From Utricularia gibba (lineage: Eukaryota; Streptophyta; Magnoliopsida; Lamiales; Lentibulariaceae): a stretch of DNA of 64,000 bases. A program made the translations under genes and the position numbers. The number at the start of each line of letters is the position of its first letter. Within the stretch, counting starts at the first letter, position 1. The stretch lies in the NCBI GenBank assembly GCA_002189035.1, contig NEEC01000002.1, positions 4,673,001 to 4,737,000 of the forward strand, given 5' to 3'. The notes under the pieces were generated by a model, which made no database searches, was not told the DNA's origin, and worked only from the letters and a program-made list of their open reading frames with translations. Of the stretch, positions 34,078 through 46,185 are shown one piece after another.

Positions 34078-35010
34078 TGCGCATCATAATAACTCTTAGT
34101 CCGAGCCTTGAATAGTTTTGAGCTCTCGTACGCATCATTTCTCAACTCCTCCAATTCTGAAAGCTGTAGCATCCTTTGACTTGCACTAAGGTTCTTATCC
34201 AAGTTCAACTTCTTCAAAGCCCACCGGGCTTTGTGCTCAAGAGCTGTTGGTAGTCTACAAGGCTTCCCATATACCAACCGAAATGGTGAGGTTCCAATGG
34301 AAGTCTTGTATGCTGTTCGTATGGCCCAAAGTGCATCCTTTAACCTCATGCTCTAGTCCTTCCTGTTTGGGTTCACAACTTTCTCTAGAATTTGTTTGAT
34401 TTCTCTATTAGAGACTTTAGTTTGTCCATTAGTTTGTGGATGGCATGCTGTAGAAGGCTTGTACCAAACATTGAAATACTTCAAAACACTCCTTAAGGCT
34501 TGATTGTAAAAATGGGTTCCCCTATCACTAATCAGCGCCTTAGGAGTTCCATATCTCTAGAAGATGTTGTTGCGCAAGAAATTAATCACAGTCTTGGCAT
34601 CATCAGTCCGTGTAGGCATTGCCTCAATCCATTTGGACATTTCGTTTTGAAGTAAGAAATGGTCCAATAAAATCTATACCCCATACATCAAATAATTCAC
34701 ATACCAGGATTCTTAGCTGAGGCATTTCGTTTTGATTTGATAAATTTCCTACCCTTTGGCATGGTTCACAACCTTTGCAATAAGCATAACAATCTCTAAA
34801 AATATGTGGCCAATAAAATCCACAGTCTAGAATTTTTCTAGCTGTTCTATTTGGTCCATGATGGCCACCAAAAGGTCATGCATGACAAGAATCAATTATT
34901 TTTGGAATTTCACTTTCATGAACGCACCTTCGAATGATGCCATCATTGCATCTCTTCCATAAATATGGATCATCCCATATGTAGTATTTGGCATTACTCT
35001 TCAACTTGAT
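34000..35010 (-). pseudogene. Athila-like gypsy integrase
   Basis: From right to left it shows PFGGHHGPNRTARKIL, CGFYWPHIFRD and CKGCEPCQRVGN (HHCC finger and core entry). Then comes VWGIDFIGPF with the first catalytic Asp, a degraded middle, and ALWAIRTAYKTSIG, PFRLVYGKPCRLP and RNDAYESSKLFKAR, the usual Athila C-terminal part. There are several stops and frame shifts. Confidence 0.75.
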
Positions 35011-35019
35011 CCTCGCATG

Positions 35020-37499
35020 GTAGTCCATTCAAGGTGGCATCGCCCCTGATGAAACAAAATTTGCAAGATCAGCAAACCACAATTCACGTATACTAGTCCG
35101 AACTGAGAATAGTTGTTCATCCTGAAACATTTCAGCGATGATTCCATCTCCTTCACTTCCTTCAATCCTGCTGAGATGATCATCCACCAAGTTCTCCCTT
35201 CCAGGCATGTACTTTATCTCAACATCAAACTCCTGGACGAGAAGGACCCATCTGATAAGTCTCGGTTTGGAGTCCTTCTCCATCAAGTGCTACACCGCCA
35301 AATGATCAGTGTATACCACCACTTTGCTACCTAAAAGATATGAACGAAATTTTTCCAAGGCAAAAATAATAGCAAGAAATTCCCTCTCATTGATGGTATA
35401 ATTTTTCTGGGCCTCATCCAAGGTTTTCAAAGCATAAGAAATAACATGGTGCTTTCCTTCAATTTTCTGTCCCGAAACAGCACCCACAGCATGATTACTT
35501 GCATCACACATGATCTCAAAATTATATTTCCAATCTGGTGGTTGTATCACAAGTGCGGTAGTAACAGCCTTTTTCAAAGAATTAAAAGCTTGCTTACATG
35601 AGTCATCAAAATCAAAGGCAACATCATTATGCAACAACCTACTAAGAGGCAAGACAATTTTCGAAAAATTCTTAATGAACCTCCTATAAAAACCGACATG
35701 GCCTTAAAAGAATCTAATACCTTTCACATCAATAGGATAAGGAAGTTCAGACATAATCTCAATTTTTGCCTTATCTACCTCAATCCTTTTTTAAGAAATC
35801 ACATGTCCTAAAACAATTCCATGATCCACCATAAAATGACATTTTTCAGAATTTAAAACCAAATTTTTCTCCACACATTTCGTCAAAACCTGATCTAAAT
35901 GGTTTAAGCATGACTCAAAATTTTCTCCATATACCGTAAAATCATCCATAAATATTTCAATAAAATCATCACCAAAATTAGAGAAAATACTGGTCATACA
36001 CCTCTGAAATGTGGCTGGAGCGTTACACAATCCAAAGCGCATCCTCCTATAAGTATAAATTCCAAATGGGCACATGAAGGTTGTCTTATCTTGGTCCTGC
36101 CCTGAAATAGGAACCTGATTATATCCAAAATATCTCTCTAAAAAATAATAAAACGATTTTCCAGCCAATTTTTCCAACATTTGATCAATAAAAGGCAAGG
36201 ATAATGGTCTTTCTTTTTCACTTCATTTAATTTTCGATAATCATTTTGCACCCTTTGTGGAACAAGCTCGCCTTTCTCATTTTCCACCACAGTCATCCAT
36301 GTTTTCTTTGGCACCACGTGAATGGGGCTCACCCATTCACTATCTGTGATAGAGTAAATAATTCCTGCATCATGGAATTTAACAATTTCTTTTCTTACCA
36401 CCTCCATCATGTTTGGGTTGAGGCGTCTTTATGGTCGACAAACTGATTTTGCACCATCCTCTAGAAATATTCTATGCATACATATGGATGGGAAGATCCC
36501 CTCAATGTCATCAAGTGTCCAACCTATTGCCTTCATGTTTCTGTTCAGGACCTCGAGCAGTTGTGACTCTTGGTCTGAGCTTAGACCAGTGGAGATTATA
36601 ACAGGATTCCTGAACTCTACGTCAAGAAAAACATATTTTAAACGGTTAGACAATGGTTTCAATTCAGCTAACCTCTCTTCTTGAGTCCTGGCTTGCACCA
36701 CATTTAATTGCTTGAATTTTTCTTCAGCTTCAATTTTTGCAAATAAAGATTCTTCATGAGCCTCTTCTTTTTCTTGAATTTCTTTCTTCAAGTGCTCCTC
36801 AATGAGTCCATCCATGACATCGACAGCACAAATGCTCTTAAAATCATTGGGATAATTCTTGACATCCTTCATGTTCAGTGTGATTTTGTCTTCATCGAAA
36901 GAAAGCTCAATGGTTCCCATCTTCACGTTGATGATAGCATTTGAAGTGCTTAAGAATGGTCTTCCTAAAATAATTGTCGTGTCCTTTGATCCTCCAGTGG
37001 GCATGTTAACCACATAAAAATCAGCTGGGAACACACGATGCTCGATTTTCACCAAAACATCCTCCACCAAGCCTTTGGGCGAAATCACTCTCCTATCCAC
37101 TAACTCATTTTGCACACCCGATGCTTGCAAAGGTCCCAACCTAAGTGCCTCATAAACATAATTCGACATGACATTTATAAAAGCTCCCAGGTCTGCCATA
37201 GCTCTCCTGATGCACAAATCTCCTATTTTGCATGGGATAAAAAACGTACCCGAATCCTTATGCTTTTCGGGTAGTTTCCATGTAAGAAGTGTTGAACAGC
37301 TTTCACTCAATTTCACCTTCCCCTTCTCTTTCAGCTTCGGTTTAGACATGTATAGCTGCTTCAAATATTAAACACTCTTGGGCACAAGATCAATATACTC
37401 TAGGAGAGTTAAATTCAATTGAGTGTTCCCTAATGCCTTCAACATTTTCTCCTTCTCGGTTTGCTCATCTTTCAGCTTCAACCTTCCTGGAAAAGGGGG
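35020..37499 (-). pseudogene. Athila-like gypsy protease, reverse transcriptase and RNase H
   Basis: It continues the gag frame past a TAG at 37502-37500 with PPFPGRLKLKDEQ. The protease region has GTFFIPCKIGDL, the active-site form DLGAFINVM (family DLGASINLM) and ILGRPFLST. The RT has GIIYSITDSEWVSPIHVVPK, DYRKLNEVKKKDHYP, CPFGIYTYRRMRFGLCNAPA, the catalytic FMDDFTVYG and EKCHFMV. RNase H has FEIMCDASNHAVGAV, LAIIFALEKFRSYL and VYTDHLAV. Disabling changes: TAA near 37387, TAA near 36430, a lost base near 36199, an extra base at about 35793, and a break near 35288. Confidence 0.85.
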
Positions 37500-39083
37500 C
37501 TAGGTCACCTTCACTACAACAGGTTCTGGAAGTACCTCAACTTCGTCTTCATTTTGCACAGCTTCGTATTCCTCTGTTTCGTTCTCCTTAGTCTCAGGCT
37601 GGACTAATTCTCGTCCAGGTGTCTCTTTTCCACTCCTAAGTGTCATGACGCTGATGTTCGGTCCTCCACTGGAATTAGGGTTTGGATTGGGTTGAGATGG
37701 TATACTCCCTTTCTGTTTCAGGTCTCCAAGCTCTGCTGCCAACTGACTTACTTGAACCTCCAAATTCTTGATTGCTTGTTGATTTTCAGCTTGATTCTTG
37801 ATTGATTGCGCCATGAAGGTCTTCAACATTTCCTCCAATGAATTTCCAGAATTTCCTCCAGCATTGCCTTGATTTGAGGCTTGAAATGGATGCTGGTTCT
37901 GTTGGTTTTGCCTTCGAAATGGAGGCGTCTGATAAGATCTTTGCTCTTGAAAATTTTGCTGCCCCATGGTTGAGCTCTCCCCTTTGTAAGAATTTTCGTT
38001 GTTGCTCCAACGAAAATCTGGATGATCCCTCCAGCCTGGGTTGTAATTGTTAGAATATGGATCATATTTCTTTCTTTGCTGGGACTCCAAGAATCCCATA
38101 GCCTTGAATTGCTTCTCCTCAAATAAATCTGGGCACTTGTCCGCAATATGCCCTATTTTGTGATAGTTTCTGCACGGCATGTTCTTAGCCTGGAATAAGA
38201 ATAGCTCCTTCATCATTTCTAACATAGCAGGAACATTTTTTGTAAGTTCAGTCTCTGAAATAATGGGCTTGCTCTCCACTTCATACACCCTCTTGTTTGA
38301 GGCTTGCTTCTTGATAATATGTCTTGAATGCTCAGCCAACTTCTCAAACAAGGAAAGAGCTTCGGTTGGTGTCTTCTTCCTTAAAAATCCTCCTGCCGCC
38401 GAATCTACCATGGCTCGGTTAATGCATAATAATACATCATAGAAGTATTTGACCAAAGCATTGGTCTGAAAACTAGGGTGTGGGCAAGAGCCGAAAAGAT
38501 GATTAAATCTCTCACAATATTCGTGAAATGGTTCTCTACTCATTTGTTCAACATCACTGATTTCCTTTCTAATACCTTCGGCCTTGGAAACTGGAAAATA
38601 TTTGTTCAAAAACACTTTATTCATTCCAGCCCAATTGGTTATGCTTCCAGACCTTAGTGAGTTGAACCACGTTTTAGCTCCTCCTTCCAAAGTAAATTGG
38701 AAGGCTCTCAAACAAATGGAATCTTCAGCCATTCTAGCTCCCTTGAATGAAGTGCATACCGCTATTACATTATCTAGATGCTTATGGGGGTTTTCTCCAA
38801 TATTTTCATAAAACTTGGGAAAAAAATTGATCATCACTGGTTTCAGCTCGTTTGCTCCTTCTTCTGGAAATCTGATGCACAGACCCCTGTAAGTATGATC
38901 AACAACATCCAATTTGTTCAAAGTCTTCTCAGGTTCAACCATTCTGAAATTGTTGTTGGTCTCTGGTGGGAGCTGCGTCAATCTACTCGCTTCCCTAACT
39001 CTTACCCTGTTCTTGCTAATAGCTCTCTCAATTTTTGAAAGGAAAGTGAGATTACCTGCACCAGAAGAATGTAAATGCATCAA
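37500..39083 (-). pseudogene. Athila-like gypsy gag (527 aa)
   Basis: A long open frame with the retrotransposon gag core: FPKFYENIGENPHKHLDN, CLRAFQFTLEGGAKTWFNSL, VFLNKYFPVSKAEGIRKEI, EPFHEYCERFNHLFGSCP. The zinc-knuckle position reads CRNYHKIGHIADKC, so the second Cys is Tyr. A Gln/Asn-rich tail follows, ending VMTLRSGKE and an acidic segment. It runs to TAG at 37500-37502, after which pol continues in the same frame. Such single-frame gag-pol is typical of plant Athila-type elements. The start lies 50 bp downstream of the LTR/primer-binding site. Confidence 0.85.
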
Positions 39084-39105
39084 CTAGAAACACAAAACAA
39101 TTAAA

Positions 39106-39130
39106 CAACGCTCCCCGGCAACGACGCCAA
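39106..39130 (-). other. Primer-binding site of the Athila-like element
   Basis: On the - strand the sequence right after the LTR is AAT then TGGCGTCGTTGCCGGGGA. This is one mismatch from TGGCGCCGTTGCCGGGGA, which from memory is the plant Athila primer site complementary to the tRNA-Asp 3' end. Confidence 0.75.
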
Positions 39131-39132
39131 TT

Positions 39133-40105
39133 TGATAAACGGAAATTCCTAATATCGTTGCAAAAATAGAAATTTCGTTATCAAATAAATTTATATGCCC
39201 TAATCTATACAAAATAAAAATTTGGAAAACTTCTATAGTGGATATCGGGGTCGATCACGAAGAGCTTGTGCTTGCAAAGTGTTTTAGTAAATGCATAATT
39301 CAGGATAACAGTAAGTCTTAGTCTAAGCTCGGACCAACAGTGGTAAACAAGTGCGGTAAACAAGATCAGTAAACAATATCACGTTTCAATGCGAAAGATA
39401 ACAAGTACTGGTTCTAACTCAGAATAACACAAAGATGCCTTAAGGATCTGTAGGTGGTGTTATGCTAAAGTTCCTATCCAGGTCATTCATCAAATTTTAG
39501 GCTAAGCTAAACACCAATATCATAACCAATACATCAAATTAGGTGTACCCGCATGCAAAGCATATAGAACTAGGTCTACCCGGTTCTACTGTTTCTACCT
39601 CGGACTAACACCTACTGCTCCCACCTTGATTTGTTGGTCTACCTCTAAATCAAGCATCTAAGTTGTGAAACTACTTATTCCCCTCCTTAGGTCTGCCCAT
39701 GGTTTGATAGAAACAAGCATCTACCGTAGGTGTTAGTTCACATGCCACTTTGCATGTGGGTAGATTAAGCTAGGTATTTTAAACACCACACCACCTACAG
39801 ATCCTTAAGGCATCTTCATACTATTCTAAGTTAGAACCAGTATTTGTTACCTTTTGCATTTAAACCAGATTTCGCTTACTGAACTTGTTTGCCACTGTTG
39901 GTCCGAGCTTAGACTAAGATTTACCATTACTTTGAGTTTTGCATCTACTAAAATGCATGACAAGTACAAGCTCTTTGTGATCGACCCCGAATTCCACTGT
40001 ACACCTTTTATTTATTTGTATTTTGTGAGGATTAGGGCTTATTAATTTATTTGATTAAGAGATTTGCTTTATTTGCAACGACATTGCAAAAATTTCCGTT
40101 TATCA
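39133..40105. repeat. Rearranged gypsy LTR forming a large palindrome (arms ~320 bp)
   Basis: The left arm (39133-39460) is the 3' end of the element's 5' LTR on the - strand, joined to the primer site. The right arm (39787-40105) is a diverged inverse copy of it: both ends read TGATAAACGGAAA going inward, and the arms share ATCTGTAGGTGGTGT and CTTAGTCTAAGCTCGGACCA when one is reversed. The ~326-bp centre is LTR body on the - strand with CTTAGATGCTTGATTTAGA. The solo LTRs at 46.2 and 59.5 kb show that a normal LTR of this family is not palindromic. Confidence 0.8.
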
Positions 40106-41178
40106 TGTCTAATCATAAGCCTTGACATGTGGAACATGGGAGTCCTTGGCATGCGAAATCATTAGCGTATCATTGTCAGAGCAGAACTTTTGTGCAAGTC
40201 ACTTCAATTCACAGCAGAACCAAGAGGACATGAAAACTCAGACTCTCATTGAAGTTCAGTTCTTTTCAAACAAAAAGTTTGAGTTGGAAGTTTCAATTTA
40301 GACTTTGTTTCTTTTTCTAGAGGATATTACTCTAGCTTCTCTCTAGAACCTTGCTTTCGTTTTCTTTAGTTTGTATGGCCATTCGCAGCTAGAAACATCC
40401 GTTTTTGGGGTTGGGATACTCTGAGATCTATGTTTCGTTAGTTTATCTTTATCACTTCTTTTAATCCGAATGGCTTTCGTATGTTTTCGCGCGACTATGT
40501 TACAGTCTTTCTGTAACAGTCCCCTTATATAAGATTCATTATTAGCTGATCACTATCTACAAGTTTTGGAGAGAAGCAAGGTGGAGAGAACTCAGACCTT
40601 TTTGGCATGAGGAAGATCTTTTTTTGTCTATGGCCGTACCTCTGGATCAATGGACATATAGTGACATCATATCTGGACTCATTGGGTCATTAACAACACT
40701 CGGGCACACGTGCGCAATTCGACCGTGAGGGTACGTTGGTAGGACCTCTTATCTTCACCTTCATCCAAGGAGGAGCAACGCTGGGCTATTCTCATGCCTT
40801 CTTGCAAGAGTGTAAGGGAGGATAGGCAATTCCTTACTCCTATAACCGAGTACTCGAGAAGATCAAAGAAGAATGGAGACGCAACGAATGTAGCTGGCAG
40901 GATTCCAAACCCAGGAACATTTGTTTTATTTAAGGTTCATCGCTTACGTTTACTTCTGTTGTTTGTTTAAAACCCTCTTACCCCCTTACTCAAGTTTCAT
41001 CATTTATGTTTCTCACACTTTTTACTTTACAAACCATTTACAAATTGTGACATTTGTATTTGGTGTAACCTCACCTTTCACTGAAAAACAACTCACTGTG
41101 TTCGACACCCATACTACGCTTTTGTGTTTTATGAGTTTTTAAAAATATTAAAATTTATTGTAGAAATGACATGCATCA
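40106..41178 (+). mobile_element. 5' LTR of a second gypsy element
   Basis: Ends ATGCATCA, followed by AATTTTTTGCACCGTTGCTTGGGA, a degenerate tRNA-Asp primer site. Its last ~400 bp resemble 45.1-45.5 kb (GTGTTCGACACCCATACTAC against GAGATTGATACCCGTACTAC). The start at TGTCTAATC, abutting the palindrome end, is a guess from the TG dinucleotide. It feeds into the gag at 41.3-42.3 kb. Confidence 0.5.
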
Positions 41179-41329
41179 AATTTTTTGCACCGTTGCTTGG
41201 GAGTTGAAAATATTTTTTTGTTTGGTGTTGTGTGTGTGAGTTTCGTTTTTCTTTTTTCTCTTTGTTTTGTTTTCTTTTTCTTTCTTTCTTTTCCTTGTTT
41301 CCGTTTCTGCTCTATTTTTCTCTTTTTAT

Positions 41330-42338
41330 TCAGCTAGGTCCACTGAGGGTTCATCCAAGTTTGAGAACTTACCGAGAAGTTCTATATCCTTTGGACCAAG
41401 AGGTGGAACGAAATTTTCTTGCAAAAAAGAGGGAGCAGACGTCTTTTTCAATCACTGGAGACATCATGGCAGCACGTATACTCGTTGGAGTACTCATAGT
41501 GCCCGAGACCCAGGGAGGACAACCTCACGTAAACTTCCCAGTATTGCCTCCCGCTAATCATGGGCCAGCACTATGGACCATCAAGAAAGAAATCACTGCG
41601 AATCATTCAGATCATCCCTTATGCATCATCTTTGATGGAGAAGAAGACTATGAGCTACGTCCTTACTTATTCCAGACGCTTTCGAAGTTTGCTAGAAGGG
41701 AAAATGACGACTCCAACCGTCATCTACGTGAGCTACACACGGCTTGTGCATCCATGTGCCCCAAGGGAGCCACGGAGAATTAAGTCAAGCTTGGAGTGTT
41801 TCCCTTCAGTCTTGCCGAACGAGCTTTGAAGTGGCTCTATGGACTTCCCCCATCATCTATTTCCACATTGGAGCAGATGGTTCAAAAATTCTTGGATCAC
41901 TATGCACAACTAGGAAGAGCTTTAGCCGGAAGTAGAGCTTTGACTACCATGATGCAAAGCGAGGGAGAAAACTTGCAGGAGTATTATGATCGTTTCAACC
42001 AAACTTGCAACTCCTACCCTCAACATGGACTCACTGAAGGCCAGATCTTGTAGCACTTCTATAAAGGATTGACTCATATGATCCGAGGACAGATGGATGC
42101 CACCTATAATGGATCATTATTAGCGAACCATCACAGTTTTGATGCCCGGAAACTCATTGAACAAATGGCTGCCAATTCCTATTCTACTGCCAATCATTAT
42201 GACTACTCCTACAGACCACCTGGAGAAAACGTAGGAACAACAAAAGCTCTCTATGAAGTGGACAACTCAGAAGTATTGGCTCAACTTGCAGCAATGAATG
42301 ACACGTTTAAGTTTGGTCTTCAAGACTTGCTTCAATAA
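41330..42338 (+). pseudogene. Gypsy (Tat/Athila-type) gag fragment
   Basis: The reading includes HPLCIIFDGEEDYELRPY and ELHTACASMCPKG, then after a stop and frame shift VFPFSLAERALKWLYGLPPS, MVQKFLDHYAQLGRA and GENLQEYYDRFNQTCNSYPQ. After another stop it reads FYKGLTHMIRGQMDAT and ARKLIEQMAANSYSTA. The last open frame ends at 42336-42338. No pol of this element follows; MULE sequence begins within about 90 bp. Confidence 0.75.
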
Positions 42339-42424
42339 AAGGAAGGATATCAAGGAGCCTCAAGTTCTACGCCATCTCACATTGATCTAGGACCGAGAGT
42401 TCATGAAATGCCAGTGGAAGAAGT

Positions 42425-43330
42425 CAAATGCATACACATATTTATAGATGATAAATATAAACTTTTGATAGTTGTTACAATTGATGTAAACAATTACATA
42501 CACTATAGATATGCAATAGTACTTGGTGATATCAAACTAGATTGGGCATGGTTTTGAAACAACTAGGTAGACATGTGATATGTGGAAGACAAAGTGTTTG
42601 CATAATAAGTGATTGAGGTGTTGTACTTATTTTTTCTTAAAACATTTATCTAGCACATAAGAATGATCAAAAATCATGATGAATTTTTTATAAAGTACTA
42701 TGAGAAGCTAGACATCTTCCACCAATGTCTATTGTAAAGGTAATGCTATAATTAATACTAAATTAATATGATTGTGAATATCACATACATGTGTTCTTAT
42801 GTTCATATCACATTTCAGAAGACTAGGGAATATTTTGACAAAATTAGTATAAAGTATGATGAAGCCTTAAGAATGCTCTACAACCTGACATATACCATAT
42901 ATGACTCTATAAACACTGTTGTAAGGTGAAATTTATTAGTCCACACAGTACACTATCGAATGATGCCTACATTATTGAAAGAAAGTGCATTTGTGGAATT
43001 TGAAAAATTGAGAGATATCCATGTTGTCATGCTTAAATATATATATATATTAATATATTTCACAAAATATTTGTAGGCTTGTCATTACTTTCAAATAAAT
43101 CCAAGAGATCATACGAGTGACTATTAAAGAGTTTCATTTCTTGTGAACACCTATTTTATGCAAATTCGTCCAATAAGACTTGAATTTCATTGGGTGCCTG
43201 CACCTTTTTTTCTTTTAGCTGATGAGTTTAGGAAACAATTACAACATGGTCATCCTAATTCAACAAGACACAAAGGACCTGCAGATTTTTAATACTCAAG
43301 GAGACATCGGATATATCCATTAAACTTGGA
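42425..43330 (+). pseudogene. MULE transposase core and SWIM-finger remnant
   Basis: HIFIDDKYKLLIVVTIDVNN and YRYAIVLGDIKLDWAWF match the start of the MULE DDE domain (GTHLYGKYxxxLLxAxGxDxNN..PLAxAxVExExxxxWxWF). Further on, DAYIIERKCICGI and EIERYPCCHA-like words fit a SWIM zinc finger (CxCxnCxH). VRPIRLEFHWVPAP-like sequence follows. Many stops are present. It may be the other half of the 33.0-kb fragment. Confidence 0.6.
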
Positions 43331-44561
43331 GAATATATATGATTTGAGTACTTATCCATCAAATCAACCTTATAAGAAAATGAGATATCGATAATGTTTT
43401 CCAAATGGAATTCATAGTTCTTGATAACACATATTATTGAATGTTTAAGGATAAGAAAATGACTAATTTTTGCTACAAAACTCAGATTTTATTTTTTATT
43501 TTTATTTTTTGCTTAACTAGTACCATCATTTGCATCTTTTTTTCGTAGTTGGGATTAAATTTACAATTTAGTCTCAATCTTAGTTAGTCGTTCTCATAAG
43601 CAATGTAGCATATGTTAGCAACCCAAATTTCAAGGATCCAAAAGAGAACAATGAAGTTGAAGAAGATAAAGAAAAAAGTTGAATGAAGTATCCCAAATCC
43701 CAAGGTGAAGAAAAAAGAGGAGTTTTTTTAATAATGAGAAAGAGAAAATATCTCCACCACTTAGAAGAACACGCCAACTTCTTGGGGAGGGGGGGGGAGA
43801 TCTGAAGAAAAACTTACTGGAAGAACGAAGAAGGCAAACTAGTAACCAAGCTTCTTTTGAAGACTTCTTTATCTTAAGAAAAACGTTATTTCTAGTTGAG
43901 AGTTGTTTTAGTTTTTCTGCGTGAACTATTTATAGTTTATGTTTCTATTATGTGTCATTTGTTACTGTTGAATTTTAGAACTGGGATGATGCTTATGATA
44001 TGTCATGAAAGTGCTTTACTTTCTCTTGTTATGAATAGCTAAAGCATTTAGTGGTGCATTATGTTGCATCATATCTCAATGTATTTGACTCAATTTCAAT
44101 GTTAGAGTATTAGTATTATGTGAGTTAGAATAGAGAAAAGGCTACAACATGCGTTGGTCAAATTATTTTTGGTAAAAACATGATTTGATCCATTTTTCCT
44201 CTTAATACAAGTGAATGGTGGTTTTATTGTTCTTCTAAGCCTATGTATATCCAGCCCATTTGGGCTGGCCCATGTTATGTGATCAATCTGCAAAGTTGTT
44301 ATGAGTATAGGGGAAAAACAAGAATTACAAGTATGAATGCAGAGGATGGATAAGGAAAGTTGATGAAAAAGAAGGCAATAATCTTGTTTGGCTGGAGAAT
44401 TCATCTATTTGATTGAGATTTTTCTCTCTAAAGAGTATTTTTGTGATTAGAGTGAAAGAAAAGACAAAGGAGAGGCGTTCCAACGTGACACTGGGACTAA
44501 TCTATGCCGCCAGAAGTGTAGTTGAGATCTGAACAAAAGGTAAGGAGGCTTGGGAACCTAT
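43331..44561. other. Spacer with no recognised gene
   Basis: Mixed composition with a 9-base G run near 43789. Frames at 43580-43777 (-) and 44102-44404 (-) match no family I know. 44.4-44.56 kb flanks the solo LTR that follows. Confidence 0.45.
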
Positions 44562-45505
44562 TGTTAAGTGTCATTTTTTAGTTATTTATTAGGTATTATT
44601 ATGTGTTAATTATGTATTAAGTCGTCCAATTATGAATTATATTGATAAGTAATTGATTTTTCTAGAAAAATCCTATTTTCCTATTTTCTATATGTTTTCT
44701 TTGTCTTTTTCTCACACTTTGACCGAGACATGTTAGGAGGCAGTCGTGGAGTGTTGCATGAAGTCAAACTTTGACTTTTTGTGCCTTGTATGCGACTTGG
44801 AACAATTGTGAGCGGAAGACTGACACTAGTCAAGGCCGTTACTTATGGCATGTCAAAGTTTGCAACAATGATTGGGCGCTAACTTGCATGCAAAGGAAAG
44901 TTGATGGTGCATGCAAGACTGAAGGAATGATGGGAAGGGACCCAAGGAGTTTATTTACGTGGGGAGTGAGATAAAAGCAACTTGGAACACTTATTTTCCA
45001 AGGACTTTTGACAACCCTACCGGTTCGAGGGAATTAGTGGATTGTTTGTGACCTAGGTACTACGACAGTGGATAGGTTGTGACCTCGAGCCTGCCACTGG
45101 CCATTGGCAATAGTTGGGCACATGCGGGCAATTCGGTTTTGAAGGCAATCGACAGCAATCCTCTTGTCTTCTCAATCGTCCAAAAGGGAATCACAGTAGG
45201 CTATTCCTTGCTCCTATAACCAGCTATTCGGAAGAATTAGTGAAAACCGAGGTAAGGAAAGACAAAGGAAGGAGATGGATTCTCATTATTAAGAACTGCG
45301 TCCTGTAGTTAAGGCCCATCATTTAAGTTGTAATTTTTATTTCTGCATTTCACAAACCCCTTTTTACAAAACGTGACATTTTGTAGAAGTTTCTTGCAAA
45401 ACACTTTTCACGAAAAACAACTCTCTGAGATTGATACCCGTACTACACTCTTTTGTGTTTTACGTTTTAAATATTTAAAATTTGTTGAGGAAACGACACG
45501 CAACA
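44562..45505 (+). mobile_element. Solo LTR (gypsy, related to the 40.1-41.2 kb LTR)
   Basis: Starts TGTTAAGTGTCATTTTTTAG and ends GACACGCAACA. Flanking 5-mers are CCTAT and CCTAC, a one-mismatch target duplication. The 3' third resembles the LTR ending at 41178. No internal sequence adjoins it, so it is a solo LTR of 944 bp. Confidence 0.75.
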
Positions 45506-46185
45506 CCTACAGTTTGAGAAGAAGACAAGGAGAACACCGGAACTGTAGAATCGAACAAACATTTTATTTTTCTTGCAAATCTTATTTCCTGCTTTATATT
45601 TCGTGAACATGCATACTATTGCCATCTCGTGTTTTCAATATTCAACGTGTTCAAATGCTTTCATCATCTGATTTATGTACTATGCTATCTGCTTTTACTT
45701 TAGGAACCAGTCGAAGTCTTTTATTCATTTAAGCCAGAGTAGAAACCACTTTCAGAAAACCCTCCTATTTAATCCTATATATACATCAAACCAACAACTA
45801 AAAACCGTTTGCTCTCTTTGGATTGACCTGCTTACTGTTTGCAAGATTAATTTCTTGTAAATGAAATGTGGTTTGTTTGTTTAGTAATTTTAGACTTGCG
45901 ACATCTACATAATTTTCCATCTGTCGGTCCCTTGGAGTGAAAGGGGTTAACATGTTTGTCATTCACTAAATCACATTTATGACATAATCACATTATTTTC
46001 TTAACAAACCAGAATAGATCTAAGAGAAGGAAATAGTAAAGCTCACTAGAACAAACCTAATTAGAAGTAGATCAAAAATTTGGGAAAACAAGTGTTTAGA
46101 TAAACTTCAGCGTTTGTTTGTTATGTGGAGGATTTAAGATTTAGGTGGGATAATTGTAGTAATTTGCATGCTAATCCTAGGAATC
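45506..46185. other. Spacer between two solo LTRs
   Basis: No gene. The stretch near 45735-45800 (AGAGTAGAAACCACTTTC and following) resembles 33505-33570, so both may derive from one older repeat. Confidence 0.4.

Noticed and set aside
39133-40105. Foldback or MITE transposon interpretation of the palindrome
   Set aside because: Both arms match LTR ends of the adjoining gypsy family and the left arm leads straight into its primer site, so rearranged LTR explains it better. No target duplication flanks it.
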